Source: Amphibalanus amphitrite (Eukaryota > Arthropoda > Thecostraca > Balanomorpha > Balanidae). Taken from it: a stretch of 64,000 nucleotides of DNA. The notes under the pieces were generated by a model. That model ran no database searches. It was given only the letters and a program-made list of their open reading frames with translations, and had not been told where the DNA came from. Made by a program: the position numbers and the translations under genes. Below, piece by piece: positions 21,122 to 31,162 of this stretch. How positions within the stretch are numbered: the stretch's first letter is position 1; every line of letters starts with the position of its first letter. The stretch covers positions 1,042,001 through 1,106,000 of the forward strand of contig NW_024881533.1 in assembly GCF_019059575.1 (NCBI RefSeq). Reading direction: 5' to 3'.

Positions 21122-21409
21122 GCTCAGCTGAGGTCGGAATAGACGGCACTGGCAGAGGTAGTTGGGCGGTGACCGAGCGACCTGCCTGCCATCTGGTGGC
21201 CGCCGCAGGAAGCTGAGCAGAGATGGCAGCAGCGGCAGCGGTGGCCGAGAGACTGACGAAATAATCCCTGAAGAGGGCGCTGCTGGTAACAGGCCAGTGT
21301 TTCTATACCACCTGCCAGACGTTATTAGGCTGGGGTCGGGTAAAACGGGAACGTTTGTTGTGTTGTGTGTTGGAACTGTTGTTTATTTGTTCAGAAAAAA
21401 ATACAATGA

Positions 21410-21426
21410 AATAAATGCAAAATAAA
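21410..21426 (+). promoter_or_regulatory. Two poly(A) signals
   Basis: AATAAA at 21410-21415 and 21421-21426, about 300 bp after the stop of the secreted-protein exon and in the correct orientation. This supports 19878-21121 as the last coding exon. Confidence 0.65.
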
Positions 21427-21689
21427 GCACATGTTTATAGTTGTTGCCCGTTATCCGCACTTACCTAAGGCTTACCTACCATGGAACGACTCAGCCGATT
21501 ATGTGATTGAGCATTTTGAGAGGGTCGGGCACGATTCAGCCTCCACTGGGACTTTAGGGGATGTACATAAAGGTAGACCCTCTCCGATACCCAGCGCCAC
21601 TGCAGGAGAAGATGACTTATAATAAGACATGAAACGTCTGTAGTTGACGGTATTCACATTTTTTAAATTTTAGAGGACAGTTGCAAAGA

Positions 21690-23756
21690 TAGGGGAGAGT
21701 GGGGCAAAGCGGCCACCCATCGTTTTAGCCCTTCATAGCTGGCGTCAGTTCCAATTTATGGTTTCCAATTATACTTCTCTTCACTGTCGTTCGAATGAGC
21801 CAGACCGGGGTTTCAGGCCCATCACCATTGTTCTGTGAAACACGGAAAAGCATTTCTTGCCAGGTTACCAACTATGTTTACAATTTTTAAATGCTATGTT
21901 ATTCCATCACCGTTTGGAATTTTTATAAGCGTTCTTGTCCATGCATTGCATGGTTATCGTACATGTATTCTACCAATTTTAATGTTTTTTACCCCACTAA
22001 TAGCTAAGCTGGAATATTTTTGTCTCGGACGGTATGCGCGGGGCAAAGTGGCCGGGGCAAAGTGGCCACCCCCCAATTGGCCATAAGTTGTTTTCATCTG
22101 GATAAAAAAACATTATTTATATTCATATGTGTCGTCATGCATTCATCTTGCCCACTTTTCAGTTGCATGAATTACCAAATAATGCAATTAAATGTTTTTT
22201 TTTCATGCAAATCCTTTTTTTGTTTACCTACAGGTGGAAGATGATAAAGTAAACATCCATCCTCGCTTAACCTTGTCACCATCAAATACCCTAGTCGTAC
22301 ACGAGGCAACTATTTTGTTTCTCATATCGGGACTTGAGAAGACGCCGGTGGTTGCTTTTCCCCAGGGTATGGGGCAAAGTGGCCAATATGCATAGGTTTA
22401 AAGTTTTGTCAATATCTTTCATATGTGAACGCCTTTTGAAATAAAACGCAGTTGAAATAAATGGCAACTTAACCCGCGCCGCCCGCGCCCCGTAGGGAAT
22501 AGGAATACCGGCGGACCCTACCACCCGTAGGGGGGGGGGGGTGTTTCGGCCCCCCCTTAGATCTCAAAAATTTACCGGCCGATTTTCAAAATTCAAACGG
22601 CTTTCGATAGCCCCACCCGGGAACTACCTTGAGACCAAATTTCATTGACCTAGGTCAAACCGATGACGTCACAGGTCAGGTCAAAGGTCGGATTTTCACC
22701 GTTCACAGGCATTTCAAGAAATGTGTTGTGAAATCGAGTAAATTGGTAATTTATTGAGAACCAACGATGGTACATTGTTCGTCAAACACATACTTTGCTA
22801 TCTGAGGTCACTGATACCAGGTCAGGTCACAGCGAGGTCAGGTCACCGGGGTCACATTTTGAAAGTGTAGTGTGATACATGTTTTATGGTCCATTTTGCA
22901 TGACAAATGCGATTATGTGGGTTAGACAGCCTTTGGGGCCAGCCTAGGTCACGTTTTGGTGAAGGTCAGGTCAAGGTCAGGTCAAATTAGGTCAAATTTC
23001 AAAATTGATATTTTTGCATAAAATGGGTATCGATTCGATGCAGCTCGTCACGGGGAGTCTAATGGTGGTCTTTGGTTTGCTCTACGAGGTCTAGAATTGC
23101 CGAAAATTGAGTTTGAAAATTTGACGTCATCATTTTTTAACAGTTTGTTCGCTATAACTTGGCCAAAAAACGAGGTATCAATCTGAAATTTGGTATGTAG
23201 ATAGAAGATGGTAGGTACTATCACATATATTCCGGTTTTTTCGAAACTCAAAAAACTTTTTTTGATTTTGTGGCTAATATATTTAGAAAAAAATGCTTTT
23301 TTGATTTTTGGGGGTCAAAACTCAAAAAATTCAAACATCCGAGATTACAGTTTTGTAGCCCTGTCAATTATACCCCTTTTATAATTTGGTCATTTTTCTG
23401 TATCTTCAAATCTGTAGGCCTGAAAGGTCTTCTCGCAAAGGTCTTTTTTCTGTCGAAAATGACAGAACATGACGTCATTCTGACGTCATTTGTGGCCAAC
23501 CTATCATAGCCTATGGAAAAATTTTTGGTCACAATGTGTAAAATTGATGTCCGGAGGGGTCCTGAAAGTTTGGTGGCAATATCTCCAGCGGTTTAGGAGA
23601 TATCGACGGAAAAGGACAGGGGGGCCGTTTCGGCCCCCTACGGGGCGTGGGTTAAAAGGGATCACATTGGTATAGAAAGAATCTTTCCAAGTTTAAAAAT
23701 CAAGCGTTGGCATCGTAAGAAGCGTTAGGGTGGCCGCTTTGCCCCACTCTCCCCTA
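21690..23756 (+). mobile_element. TAGGGGAGAGTGGGGCAAAG inverted-repeat element, invaded
   Basis: The left end at 21690 (TAGGGGAGAGTGGGGC, then AAAGCGGCCA) is matched by a perfect 26-bp reverse complement ending at 23756, both bounded by TA. Internal copies of GGGGCAAAGTGGCC recur near 22040-22070 and 22370-22384. A complete TTAA element occupies 22469-23655; without it the element is about 0.88 kb. No transposase. Apparent TA target suggests a Tc1/mariner-like mechanism but this is inference. Confidence 0.8.
22469..23655 (+). mobile_element. Complete TTAA element (CCGTAGGG type), inverted copy
   Basis: TTAA at 22469-22472 and 23652-23655. Outer ends CCCGCGCC...CCCCGTAGGG and CCCTACGGGGCGTGGG, with an extra GCCCGCGCC duplication in the left end. 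Inner core CACCCGTAGGGGG also present. The interior is the reverse complement of 15499-16668 over its length with modest divergence. Confidence 0.87.
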
Positions 23757-24242
23757 CCTACTTGACCTAGAGCTGACCTGGAAGATCAACGAATGACCTA
23801 GATAGAACCTTAGCCCGCGTCCTTGTGGAGTCTCATTTCGCTTCGTCATTGTACGGGGAAGGGATATATGGCCTAAATTGGCCACACCAAGCTATCTCGA
23901 AAACTGAGGAAGCTACTATATTAGTTAACTCGATCTATGCTCAATTTACTCAATTAATCAATCAATCAATCAATCAAATCAAAGCCACACTCAATCAAAT
24001 TTTTTCCAGCTTCATACCGACCACCCGTTAGAAAGACGTGGAAGTAAAAGTAGGTAATAGATAGCTCACTATACGATCTTTCAGAACAATACATAGTGTT
24101 TTTAGGCCAGCTGAGGTCAGTGCAGTTACACAACTTCATCATACTAAGGAACTTCGAGAAACCTGGAAATTGCTATAGGTACTGACCTGAGGTCAAACCT
24201 GAGGACACCTCAGAAAGAGCGTTAAAAGAGCTATCGAACACT

Positions 24243-25203
24243 GAGAGCTGTTTTGATTCCTTTTAAGCATATTAGGGGAATTGGTCTAAAACAACACCCT
24301 GATCATTTCTCCGAATATACCCCAAATACACTTTCTTTGAATATCACTCTGAAATTCTTCTAATATTCCCTACACTGAGAACCTTTTTGATTCCTTTTGA
24401 GCATATTAGGGGTTTTGGTCTAAAACAACACCCTGATCATTTCTTCGAATATACCCAAACTATACCCTTGTTCTTTAAATAGCTCCCTTGAATTCTTCTA
24501 ATATACCCTAGTAAGTACCGAAGAGGAAAGGAATATGATTCCTGTTCTATTCCCTGCGACACCCACAGTTCACTCCTCTTAACCTACCAAAATACCCTTA
24601 CATCGAAACCTCTAGTATTCCTTCTAAGCGTATAAGGGGAATATTTTGCAAACTATACTCGCATTATACCACGTAACACTTTCGTATTATTCTGTGATTT
24701 CCATCACTGATCTCAATGTATTATTGCATTAGACCCCACATAAACCCAGAAGGGAAAATAATAATGCCCTAGGTATATTTGTCGTAGAACTTGCTCAGAA
24801 ACTGTCTCATTACTCTCAGCTCCCTCGTCCGATTTCCCTTTATATATCGTAACACATCCAAAACGAGGGTTAAGGTTCTATCCCCAGCAGGGCGCGTATG
24901 GCTGAATAGCCCAGCGGGGCGCGGGTTAGTGGTCAGCAACACGTCCAGGGAGCGACTGCCTGTCCTCCTCGCCCGCCCGGCCGGCCAGTCCCGGCCCGCC
25001 GACCGGTCACCGCCGGAGGCGCCGAGCGGCACAGGTACGGTATCTGACAGTAGCGGCAGAGACTGTACACTAGGGTATATTAGAAGAATTCAAGGGAGGT
25101 ATTTAAAGAATGAGGGTATAGTTTGGGTATGTTCGAAGAAAATGATCAGGGTGTTGTTTTAGACCAAAACCCCTGATATGCTTAAAAGGAATCATTTGAG
25201 GAA
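24243..25203. mobile_element. Foldback element with ~125-bp inverted repeats
   Basis: 24376-24511 (TTGATTCCTTTTGAGCATAT... to AATTCTTCTAATATACCCTA) is inverted at about 25063-25200. An extra partial copy of the left arm stands in tandem at 24243-24375. A short fragment of another TTAA element lies inside near 24863-24928. No coding capacity. Confidence 0.75.
24863..24928 (-). mobile_element. Solo end of a CCGCTGGG-type TTAA element
   Basis: CCCCAGCAGGGCGCG, TATGGCTGAATAGC and CCAGCGGGGCGCGGGTTA together are the reverse complement of the left end of the element at 12018, including its duplicated core. No partner end nearby. Confidence 0.7.
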
Positions 25204-25618
25204 TCATTTGAGTATTTTAAGGGCATTCCGCCAGGAAAACGGCAGAGTTATAGGAGCATGACACACCATGATCAAAGGGAATAGAGAATCGTTTTGGTTT
25301 TCAGTGAATGCGCTTTTCCGCGGCACTGTAACTCTATTAGTTCCTGAGATATACGCCGGTTTTTCGAAAATTGTTGAAATTGGCAAAATTTGACCTCTGA
25401 TGACCTCTCAATCTCTGGTGACCTGACTTTTGACCTAGCCTGAAAATGACTGAAATACTTTGTCATTATTGTGACGCTCTTTCCAATGCGAAAGCGAAAG
25501 TGACGCGGCCGTCGCTACGTGGCCCAGGAGCCGAGCTGGACGGGGGAAGGGGGAAGACGTCAAAACGCCATCCAAGCACGACACGGAAAACTCAGACCAC
25601 CAGCACGGCGCAGGTTAA

Positions 25619-25967
25619 GCTAAAGCAGGCTAATAATACCAGTAAAACGCCTTTTGGGCGAAGAACGAGCGAGCGAGAGAGTGAGCTCTGCACATGCGGA
25701 AGGGCGAGACTCGAGAGGGTACTTGCAACTGGCTTTTGTACTGCACCCTACTAACCGGTCACTAGCGGTGTGCCAATTTTGAAGGTAGTCGACTCAGCCG
25801 CTCCCGAGATCTGGAAGTGGCACCCTGCACGTGCGCACGTGTAAACTGGGTCCAAAGTGACTTTTGCACGGCACTCTTCCAGCCGGTCCCTAAATGCTAA
25901 ACAAATTTGAACGCAATCGACCTAGCCGTTCTCGAGATCTGCGAAACGCCCCCTGCACGTGCACACG
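25619..25967. other. Repeat-like flank with GCACGTGC motifs
   Basis: Two related blocks (CTCCCGAGATCTGGAAGTGG and CTCGAGATCTGCGAAAC, each followed by CCCTGCACGTGC) occur here and similar blocks continue at 27972-28450, so the GGGGAGAG element landed inside an older repeat. No gene. Confidence 0.4.
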
Positions 25968-27971
25968 TAGGGGAGAGTGGGGCACTTTCGTGCATGGGGC
26001 ATTTCGTTTTCAGCAGCTTATAGGAAAATGAGTGACTGCACGAGCTCAAGGTAAATTATGAAAATATGTCTATCATTGTCGCCCATCGTGTACTATAGAA
26101 GACAATAATGTACGTACCTGCTGTCATGGCATGTTTGATAAAAGCGCAAAGTTGTAATATTCGTGCGCTTTCCAAACTTTTCTCATAACATCCATTTTCG
26201 TGATCCTGACTCGGAAATGTGGTTCAGCTTTTCAAAATTGGGGGGGGGGGGCGAAGAAGCTCACTCTATTCACGGAACCGCTGCAAACTTGTTTGCTGAA
26301 AAAGTGTCATTTTTCAACAAGAAATTTTAAAATATATTACAAATAACGTTGTGGGGCAGGTTCGTGCACGCACTGCCTAGGGGTACATTCGTGCATATTT
26401 TTTTCGCTTTTGCGATTTGACTTTATCTGTAGTAGGTTTCACTTATGGCGCTCGTCTGACTCAGTCTCGGCTGCTTGCGACGTCGTGACAAGTAATTCAC
26501 GCGACCTGGGCGAGGTCACGGAGGCGAGGATGGTCGGCAGTTGGCACATTCTTGTTGGCCAGCTCATTCTTTCTCAACATTCGTTGTGCAATGCATTCTT
26601 GTCGAAACGAATCAAGTGAAATGACCCCCTGCCAATTTCTTTTGGTAAATTTCTGGTAATGCCCGGTAATTCCTCGAATTTTGTAGGGTGCACGAATGTG
26701 CCCCATCCCTTGCACGAATGTGCATTGTACCCTATACCTGGGGCAGGTTCGTACAAACGTTCAGAGTCATTAAAAGTCAGCTTTTTTCTAATAAAAGCGA
26801 TAATTTTAGAGGATAACTTTAACCCTCGCCCTGGCAGGGCATTTTTCATAACACGGCCTGGCAGGGGGGGGGGGGGGTCGATGCGACCCCCCCCCCTCGC
26901 GATTGGCTCCTATGGCACCTAGAAACACCAAATTTGGTAGGTAGGTGGGCCCCCTAGAGTTCTCGCCCCTGTGCAAATTTGGTTGCTCTAGGTCAATATT
27001 TAGGGGGGTTTTAGGGGGTATAAATGTAAAAATTTCGCTAAAAACAGGTCAAAAGTTTTTCGCTTATAACTTTTGATCTAATTAAGATAGAGCAAAAAGA
27101 AAAGTACCAGTGAACTCAGCACGTCAATGCGCGTCGAATGATATACTTTTTAGCTTGTTTAAGTGTACTTAAAATTTTCCTTAAATTTTAAGTAAACTTA
27201 AAATAATAAATTAAGTTCAAGTTAACCAAATTGCATCATATCGCATATCATTCGATTCGGCTGATCACCAGGAACACAATGATACCATTTTTTAGGCTCT
27301 AGCGCCATTATGTGCCAAGTTATTGGCAAAAAGTCATTTGACCTCAGTTGACCTCATTTATCCTGACCCATGGATAAGTGCACCAAACAAAGAAGCACCA
27401 AGTGACCTGCTGTTAATTACTGTGGTTTCAAAGCACAAAAGTGATAGAACGAAGCGGATATCTCCAGTATTTTCCGAATTTAGTATTTTCCCATAGGCTT
27501 AACATTACGACGTAATGACCTCTAACTGACCTCAGGTCAGTGACCTCAAAAAACCCGAACTATATGTTATACAACTCGGTGAACTTAGCACATCCTGAAA
27601 GTTTGAAGGAAATCAGTGCAAAACTGTGAGTTGGACAGGTGCAAAAAGAAAATTGAAATTTGACCATGACCTTTTACCGGTTTTTCTGACCTGGTGACCT
27701 GACCCAAGGTCACCTGGACCTGAAATTTTCAGGTCATATGTGAAAAGGTTGCCCAATAGGCTGTGCCAAATTTGGCGGCGCTGCGCGCCGCCGTTTTTAC
27801 GCTATCTTCGACAAACCTTAAGGGGGGTCGCAACGACCCCCCTGCCAGGGCGAGGGTTAAAAATGAAAAATATCTGCAATAGTTCCTTTTTATACTACAA
27901 TCAACAAGTTTGCCATTGCACCAACCAAAGAACAGATATATGGATTTATCCATTCATCCCACTCTCCCCTA
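25968..27971 (+). mobile_element. TAGGGGAGAGTGGGGC inverted-repeat element, invaded
   Basis: TAGGGGAGAGTGGGGCA at 25968 and CCCACTCTCCCCTA ending at 27971, bounded by TA. Internal motifs such as TTCGTGCAT/ATGTGC with GGGGCA recur near 25990, 26355, 26385, 26700 and 26740. A complete TTAA element occupies 26819-27860. Without it about 0.97 kb. Related to 21690-23756 only at the ends. Confidence 0.75.
26819..27860 (+). mobile_element. Complete TTAA element (CTGGCAGG type)
   Basis: TTAACCCTCGCCCTGGCAGG at 26819 and its perfect 20-bp reverse complement ending at 27860. The core is repeated as GCCTGGCAGG inside the left end. Hairpins: G-tract, GTCGATGCGAC, C-tract at left; GGTCGCAACGACC at right. 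Contains an inverted GCGTCGAATGATATA ... TATCATTCGATTCGG pair at 27130-27255 enclosing an AAGT/ACTT-rich loop. Confidence 0.88.
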
Positions 27972-28802
27972 CATACAGTAGCACCCTAACCGTAACGCAT
28001 GGCAATGAATGCCTAGTGAGTGCCTACCTGTGTGCCAAGTTTCAGCGAAATCGCCCCAGCAATTTCAGAGTGATTGTAATGGAAACAAATCTGACACCCC
28101 GTATTGTTGCATTTTGCACGTGCACTGGGGGTGACCCACATGCATCGACAGTATCCAATGTTTGGTAGAAGGGATACAGCTACCATACAAAAAAAAAAAT
28201 ACAGCAAGTCAATCACTCAAGCAGTTCCCGTGATATAGACCTCCCAAAAGCGCTAATTCTGTAGAACTGCTTGAACATCCTTGACTTTTCGCGTGGCACG
28301 TGCAACGACGGTCATCTAAATGCATCACTAGAATATTCAACCACGGGTTAGAAGGAATGTGACTACCCAACAAAAAAGACCGCATGTCAATCGGCCCGGC
28401 GGTTGCTGAGTTATAAGCCTCTCAAAAGCGCAGGCCGGGTCGGGTCGGGCCAGGTCGGGCCGCTCACTTATTGAGATTTTTGCGTTTTATTGAAAAGATT
28501 TCGCTTCGCTCGCTTCGCTCGCTCACTCGTAACCATCGTGATCCACTCGTCAATTCGCATCGAAATACGTGTTGATCTCGATATGTCAGGGTCAAAAGAT
28601 GACCACAGGTGTCGTGACCTCAAGGTCAACACCTCAACATGTATATCATTTGATGCGTCATGACGAGCGGAGTACAATGAGATCATTTACGAGGCTTGGG
28701 GAGGAGATATTAGCAAAGAGAAGACTTTTGATGATGTCACGTGACCATGCAGTGAGTAACTAGCCAACAGTGCATTTAGGCAGGCAAGGTTAGTGGTGCC
28801 TA
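27972..28802. other. Older repeat remnants, no gene
   Basis: 27972-28450 continues the GCACGTGC-type repeat interrupted by the previous element. 28540-28672 is a stray TTAA-element module: CACTCGTCAATTCGCATCGAA, an AGGTCA cluster, then ATCATTTGATGCGTCATGACGAG. No coding sequence recognised. Confidence 0.4.
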
Positions 28803-29383
28803 TTAAACCTCGCCCGACGAGGGGGGGTTGATGCAACCCCCCCCCCCCCCCCTAAGGTTTTTCGCAAATAACGTAAAAACGGCGGCGCGTAGCGCCGCCA
28901 AATTTGACACACCCTCTGGGGCAACATTTTCGCACCTTTCCTAAAAATTTGAAGTCCCAGTCTTTTCAGGTCAGGGCACCAGGTCACAAAAACCGGTACA
29001 AGGTCAGGGAAAATGGACTAGCTTAGCTGCAACTGAATTCCAGAGTTCACTAAAATTGGTAACAAAGTATATCATTCGATGCGCACGGACGTCCTGAGTT
29101 CACTGGTGCTTTTATTTTTGCTCTATCTTTACTAGGTAAAAAGTTATAAGCGAAAAACTTTTAACATGTTTTAGCAAAATTTTTGCACTCATACCCCCCA
29201 AAATCCCCCTAAATATTGACTTAGAGTCACCAAACTTTCACAGAGGCGAGATCTCCTATGGACCCACCTACCCTGAAAATTTGGCGTTTCTAAGTGCCAT
29301 AGGAGCCAATCGCGAGGGGGGGTCGTACCAACCCCCCCTCGCCGTCCGTGTTATGGAAAAGGCCCTCGCCTGGCGAGGGTTAA
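28803..29383 (+). mobile_element. Short complete TTAA element (CCCTCGCC type)
   Basis: TTAAACCTCGCCCGACGAGG at 28803 and CCTCGCCTGGCGAGGGTTAA ending at 29383. Subterminal GGTTGATGCAACC hairpin at left; GGGGTCGTACCAACCCC at right. Interior 581 bp, with the GGCGGCGCGTAGCGCCGCC stem, one AGGTCA cluster and ATATCATTCGATGCG near 29069. A shortened member of the same superfamily. Confidence 0.82.
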
Positions 29384-29445
29384 TTTATGGTGAATGACGT
29401 TATTCGTATATTGATAGAGACAAGTATAAAAACACGGAACAAATA

Positions 29446-29488
29446 GTGCATGGACGCGTTTCGATTATCAAATCTTCATCAGCATGAC
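29446..29488 (-). ncRNA. Candidate hammerhead ribozyme of the Penelope-like element
   Basis: On the minus strand: CATG strand of stem I, CTGATGA core, an A, 4-bp stem II GATT/AATC with TGAT loop, GAAA, then ACGCGTC followed by CATG, which pairs with the first strand (GT/AC also pair past a bulged C). ACGCGT is self-complementary, as expected for the dimeric short-stem III hammerheads known from Penelope-like elements, with cleavage predicted after GTC. The extra A before stem II is a deviation from the standard core. Confidence 0.55.
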
Positions 29489-29708
29489 ATAATCACAGAG
29501 AAAACAAGATATAGCTAACAAACATTCGAGCTCGTCACAGTGCAATCGTCTTGATTTTAAAAATTCATGCATATGACATATTCACTACTAATCCACCTGT
29601 AGGAGAATATCCACGAAAAATGATAGCAAAATAGATCACTGACGTATGACACATGGATAACAACAAATTTATACAGAACGATCATGAACAAGTAGGTACT
29701 TATACAAA

Positions 29709-30234
29709 CTAATGACGCGTCTTCTTCAAACTGTACATCGCCACTGGTTTTGCCCATTTCATCGAACCCACCCTAATATTAATCGTTTCGTTCATTGCTA
29801 TAAATGCCGCCTCTGCCGCCTTTCGATTGTCTTTGTTTTTACATAATGCTATAATTTCCGCCCCGCCCCATCTTGGTAAATGATGTGTTTTCTGAGCATG
29901 AATTACTACCGCGCTATGTTCTGCGTTGTTTTGCATGTCCCGCTTATGTTCCTTTAATCTAACGTCTAAGCCCCTCCCGGTTTCCCCTATATATGATTTG
30001 TCACAAGAACCACAAGGAATCTTATACACTAAACTTTTTTCTTCTCCATTTCTTTTTGTGTGGTTTTTCAGTATATCCCCTACCTTTGTTCCCGAAGAGA
30101 AAGCTATTTTAAATCCAGTCATTTCAATCTGTTTCGCTATCATCTCGGCTGGTTTCGAATTGGGAAGTGTTATATATCGTTCGGTTTTCTTCGTCTTTGT
30201 TGTCGCGCTTCGTTTTCGAATATTGATAGCTTTT
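29709..30234 (-). CDS. Penelope-like GIY-YIG endonuclease domain (partial)
   Basis: The minus-strand frame reads KTERYITLPNSKPAEMIAK..., then a GIY-YIG nuclease: YKIPCGSCDKSYIGETGRG followed by LDVRLKEHKRDM, and downstream HSAVVIHAQKTHH and E...EAAFI residues of that fold. The SYIGETGR element with the upstream CGSC knuckle is characteristic of Penelope-like retroelements, whose endonuclease nicks target DNA for reverse transcription. The frame is open to the stop at 29709. Codons before about 30234 are derived from the neighbouring repeat, so the piece lacks its own start and the reverse transcriptase. Confidence 0.82.
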
Positions 30235-30239
30235 TCCAT

Positions 30240-30655
30240 CTCGTACACATTTGGTGCACATCTGGTACAGATTAGGTGCAGATTTGGACTCATAGGCGAC
30301 GGAACGGGGAGGGCACCGGGGCACCGTGCCCCCCTTTGATTTTGGCATTTTGACATTAGCCCTATGGGCGTTGCATGGAAAGAATGGGACCAAAAGTCGG
30401 CAGTGCCCCCCTTAATTGAAGGTGTTCCGCCGCTACTGGATTTGGTCAAATCAGGTTTAGTGTGTCTCTTAGCAGAGCTATCAGCTAGGGTTGCACTAAT
30501 TGCTTATATGCCTGCTTTGTCAAATTATCAGAGAGCATCATTGATTAAAACACTGAAATAAATTCATAAAATGAAGATATTTGTTGTAAAAGAAATGAGG
30601 TGCAGATTTGGTCAAATCAGGTGCATTCGCCCGATAGCCCGTCGTGAAAACGGCT
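30240..30655 (-). mobile_element. Partial AGCCGT...CACGACGG family copy
   Basis: 30490-30655 is the reverse complement of 10045-10210 at high identity, ending in CCCGTCGTGAAAACGGCT. 30240-30290 repeats GGTGCACATCTGGTACAGAT-type blocks also found at 11905-11955. The left side is cut by the Penelope-like fragment. A GGGGCACCGTGCCCCC hairpin sits near 30326. Confidence 0.6.
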
Positions 30656-31162
30656 ACTATATACCTACTACCTAGTGGTCCATACTTATTGGTCCACTTC
30701 CTCCCAGTCTCCTAATGTCGCACTTCACCAGCTATCTTTTATAGGTCTTGTAATTTACTCATACAAAACTCCTTCTGTAGCTACCTACACTTCGACTTCT
30801 TTCCGCTTTCAAATGCACCGTGCGAGCCTCCACCGGCAAAACATTCACCTCCCGGTGGTAAACACCTCCCTTCCTAATGCTGCATAATACCTGCTCCGAA
30901 CGGCCCGATAGAGACTCGCCTTCAGCTCCTACTCCGCGGGCGGACGGCGGAGAACCTGCGCGGTGCGCTAGCGAGCGGACTGTCTGAGGAATGCGCGAGG
31001 GGGAGGCGGCGGCATCCCGGCGCGGCCCGGAGGTCGAGCTCACCGCGCCGGCCAGTCGCCCGGCGGCGCGGGCGGAGCGGTAGTGCGAGGGTGCATGGTA
31101 CAGTGGCGAGTGAATTCGGACACGAGGCGTTGCGACGTCGATACGGGATTCATTCTGTTCAG
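30656..31162 (+). other. GC-rich segment, possible promoter and 5' UTR exon
   Basis: 30895-31140 is CpG-rich, unlike its surroundings, and is followed by CATTCTGTTCAG|GTACGG at about 31162, a plausible 5' splice donor. No ATG-led frame of note. Could be a non-coding first exon on the plus strand; this rests on composition and one splice motif only. Confidence 0.25.

Larger units (their letters stand above)
23810..25618 (-). mobile_element. TTAA element (GTGCTG type) with foldback inserted
   Basis: Right end CCAGCACGGCGCAGGTTAA (TTAA 25615-25618) with a second inner core AAGCACGACACGG; this matches the left end of 14794-17434. The left end TTAGCCCGCGTCCTTGTGG at 23810 is degraded and less certain. 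AGGTCA-type sites occur in 24110-24210 and 25380-25450. A foldback element occupies most of the middle. Confidence 0.55.
29384..30236 (-). mobile_element. Penelope-like retroelement, 3' fragment
   Basis: The minus strand encodes the C-terminal region of a Penelope-like polyprotein followed by its terminal repeat region with a hammerhead-like motif. The reverse-transcriptase part is not in the window. It abuts an AGCCGT-family repeat at about 30236 and a TTAA element at 29383. Confidence 0.75.
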
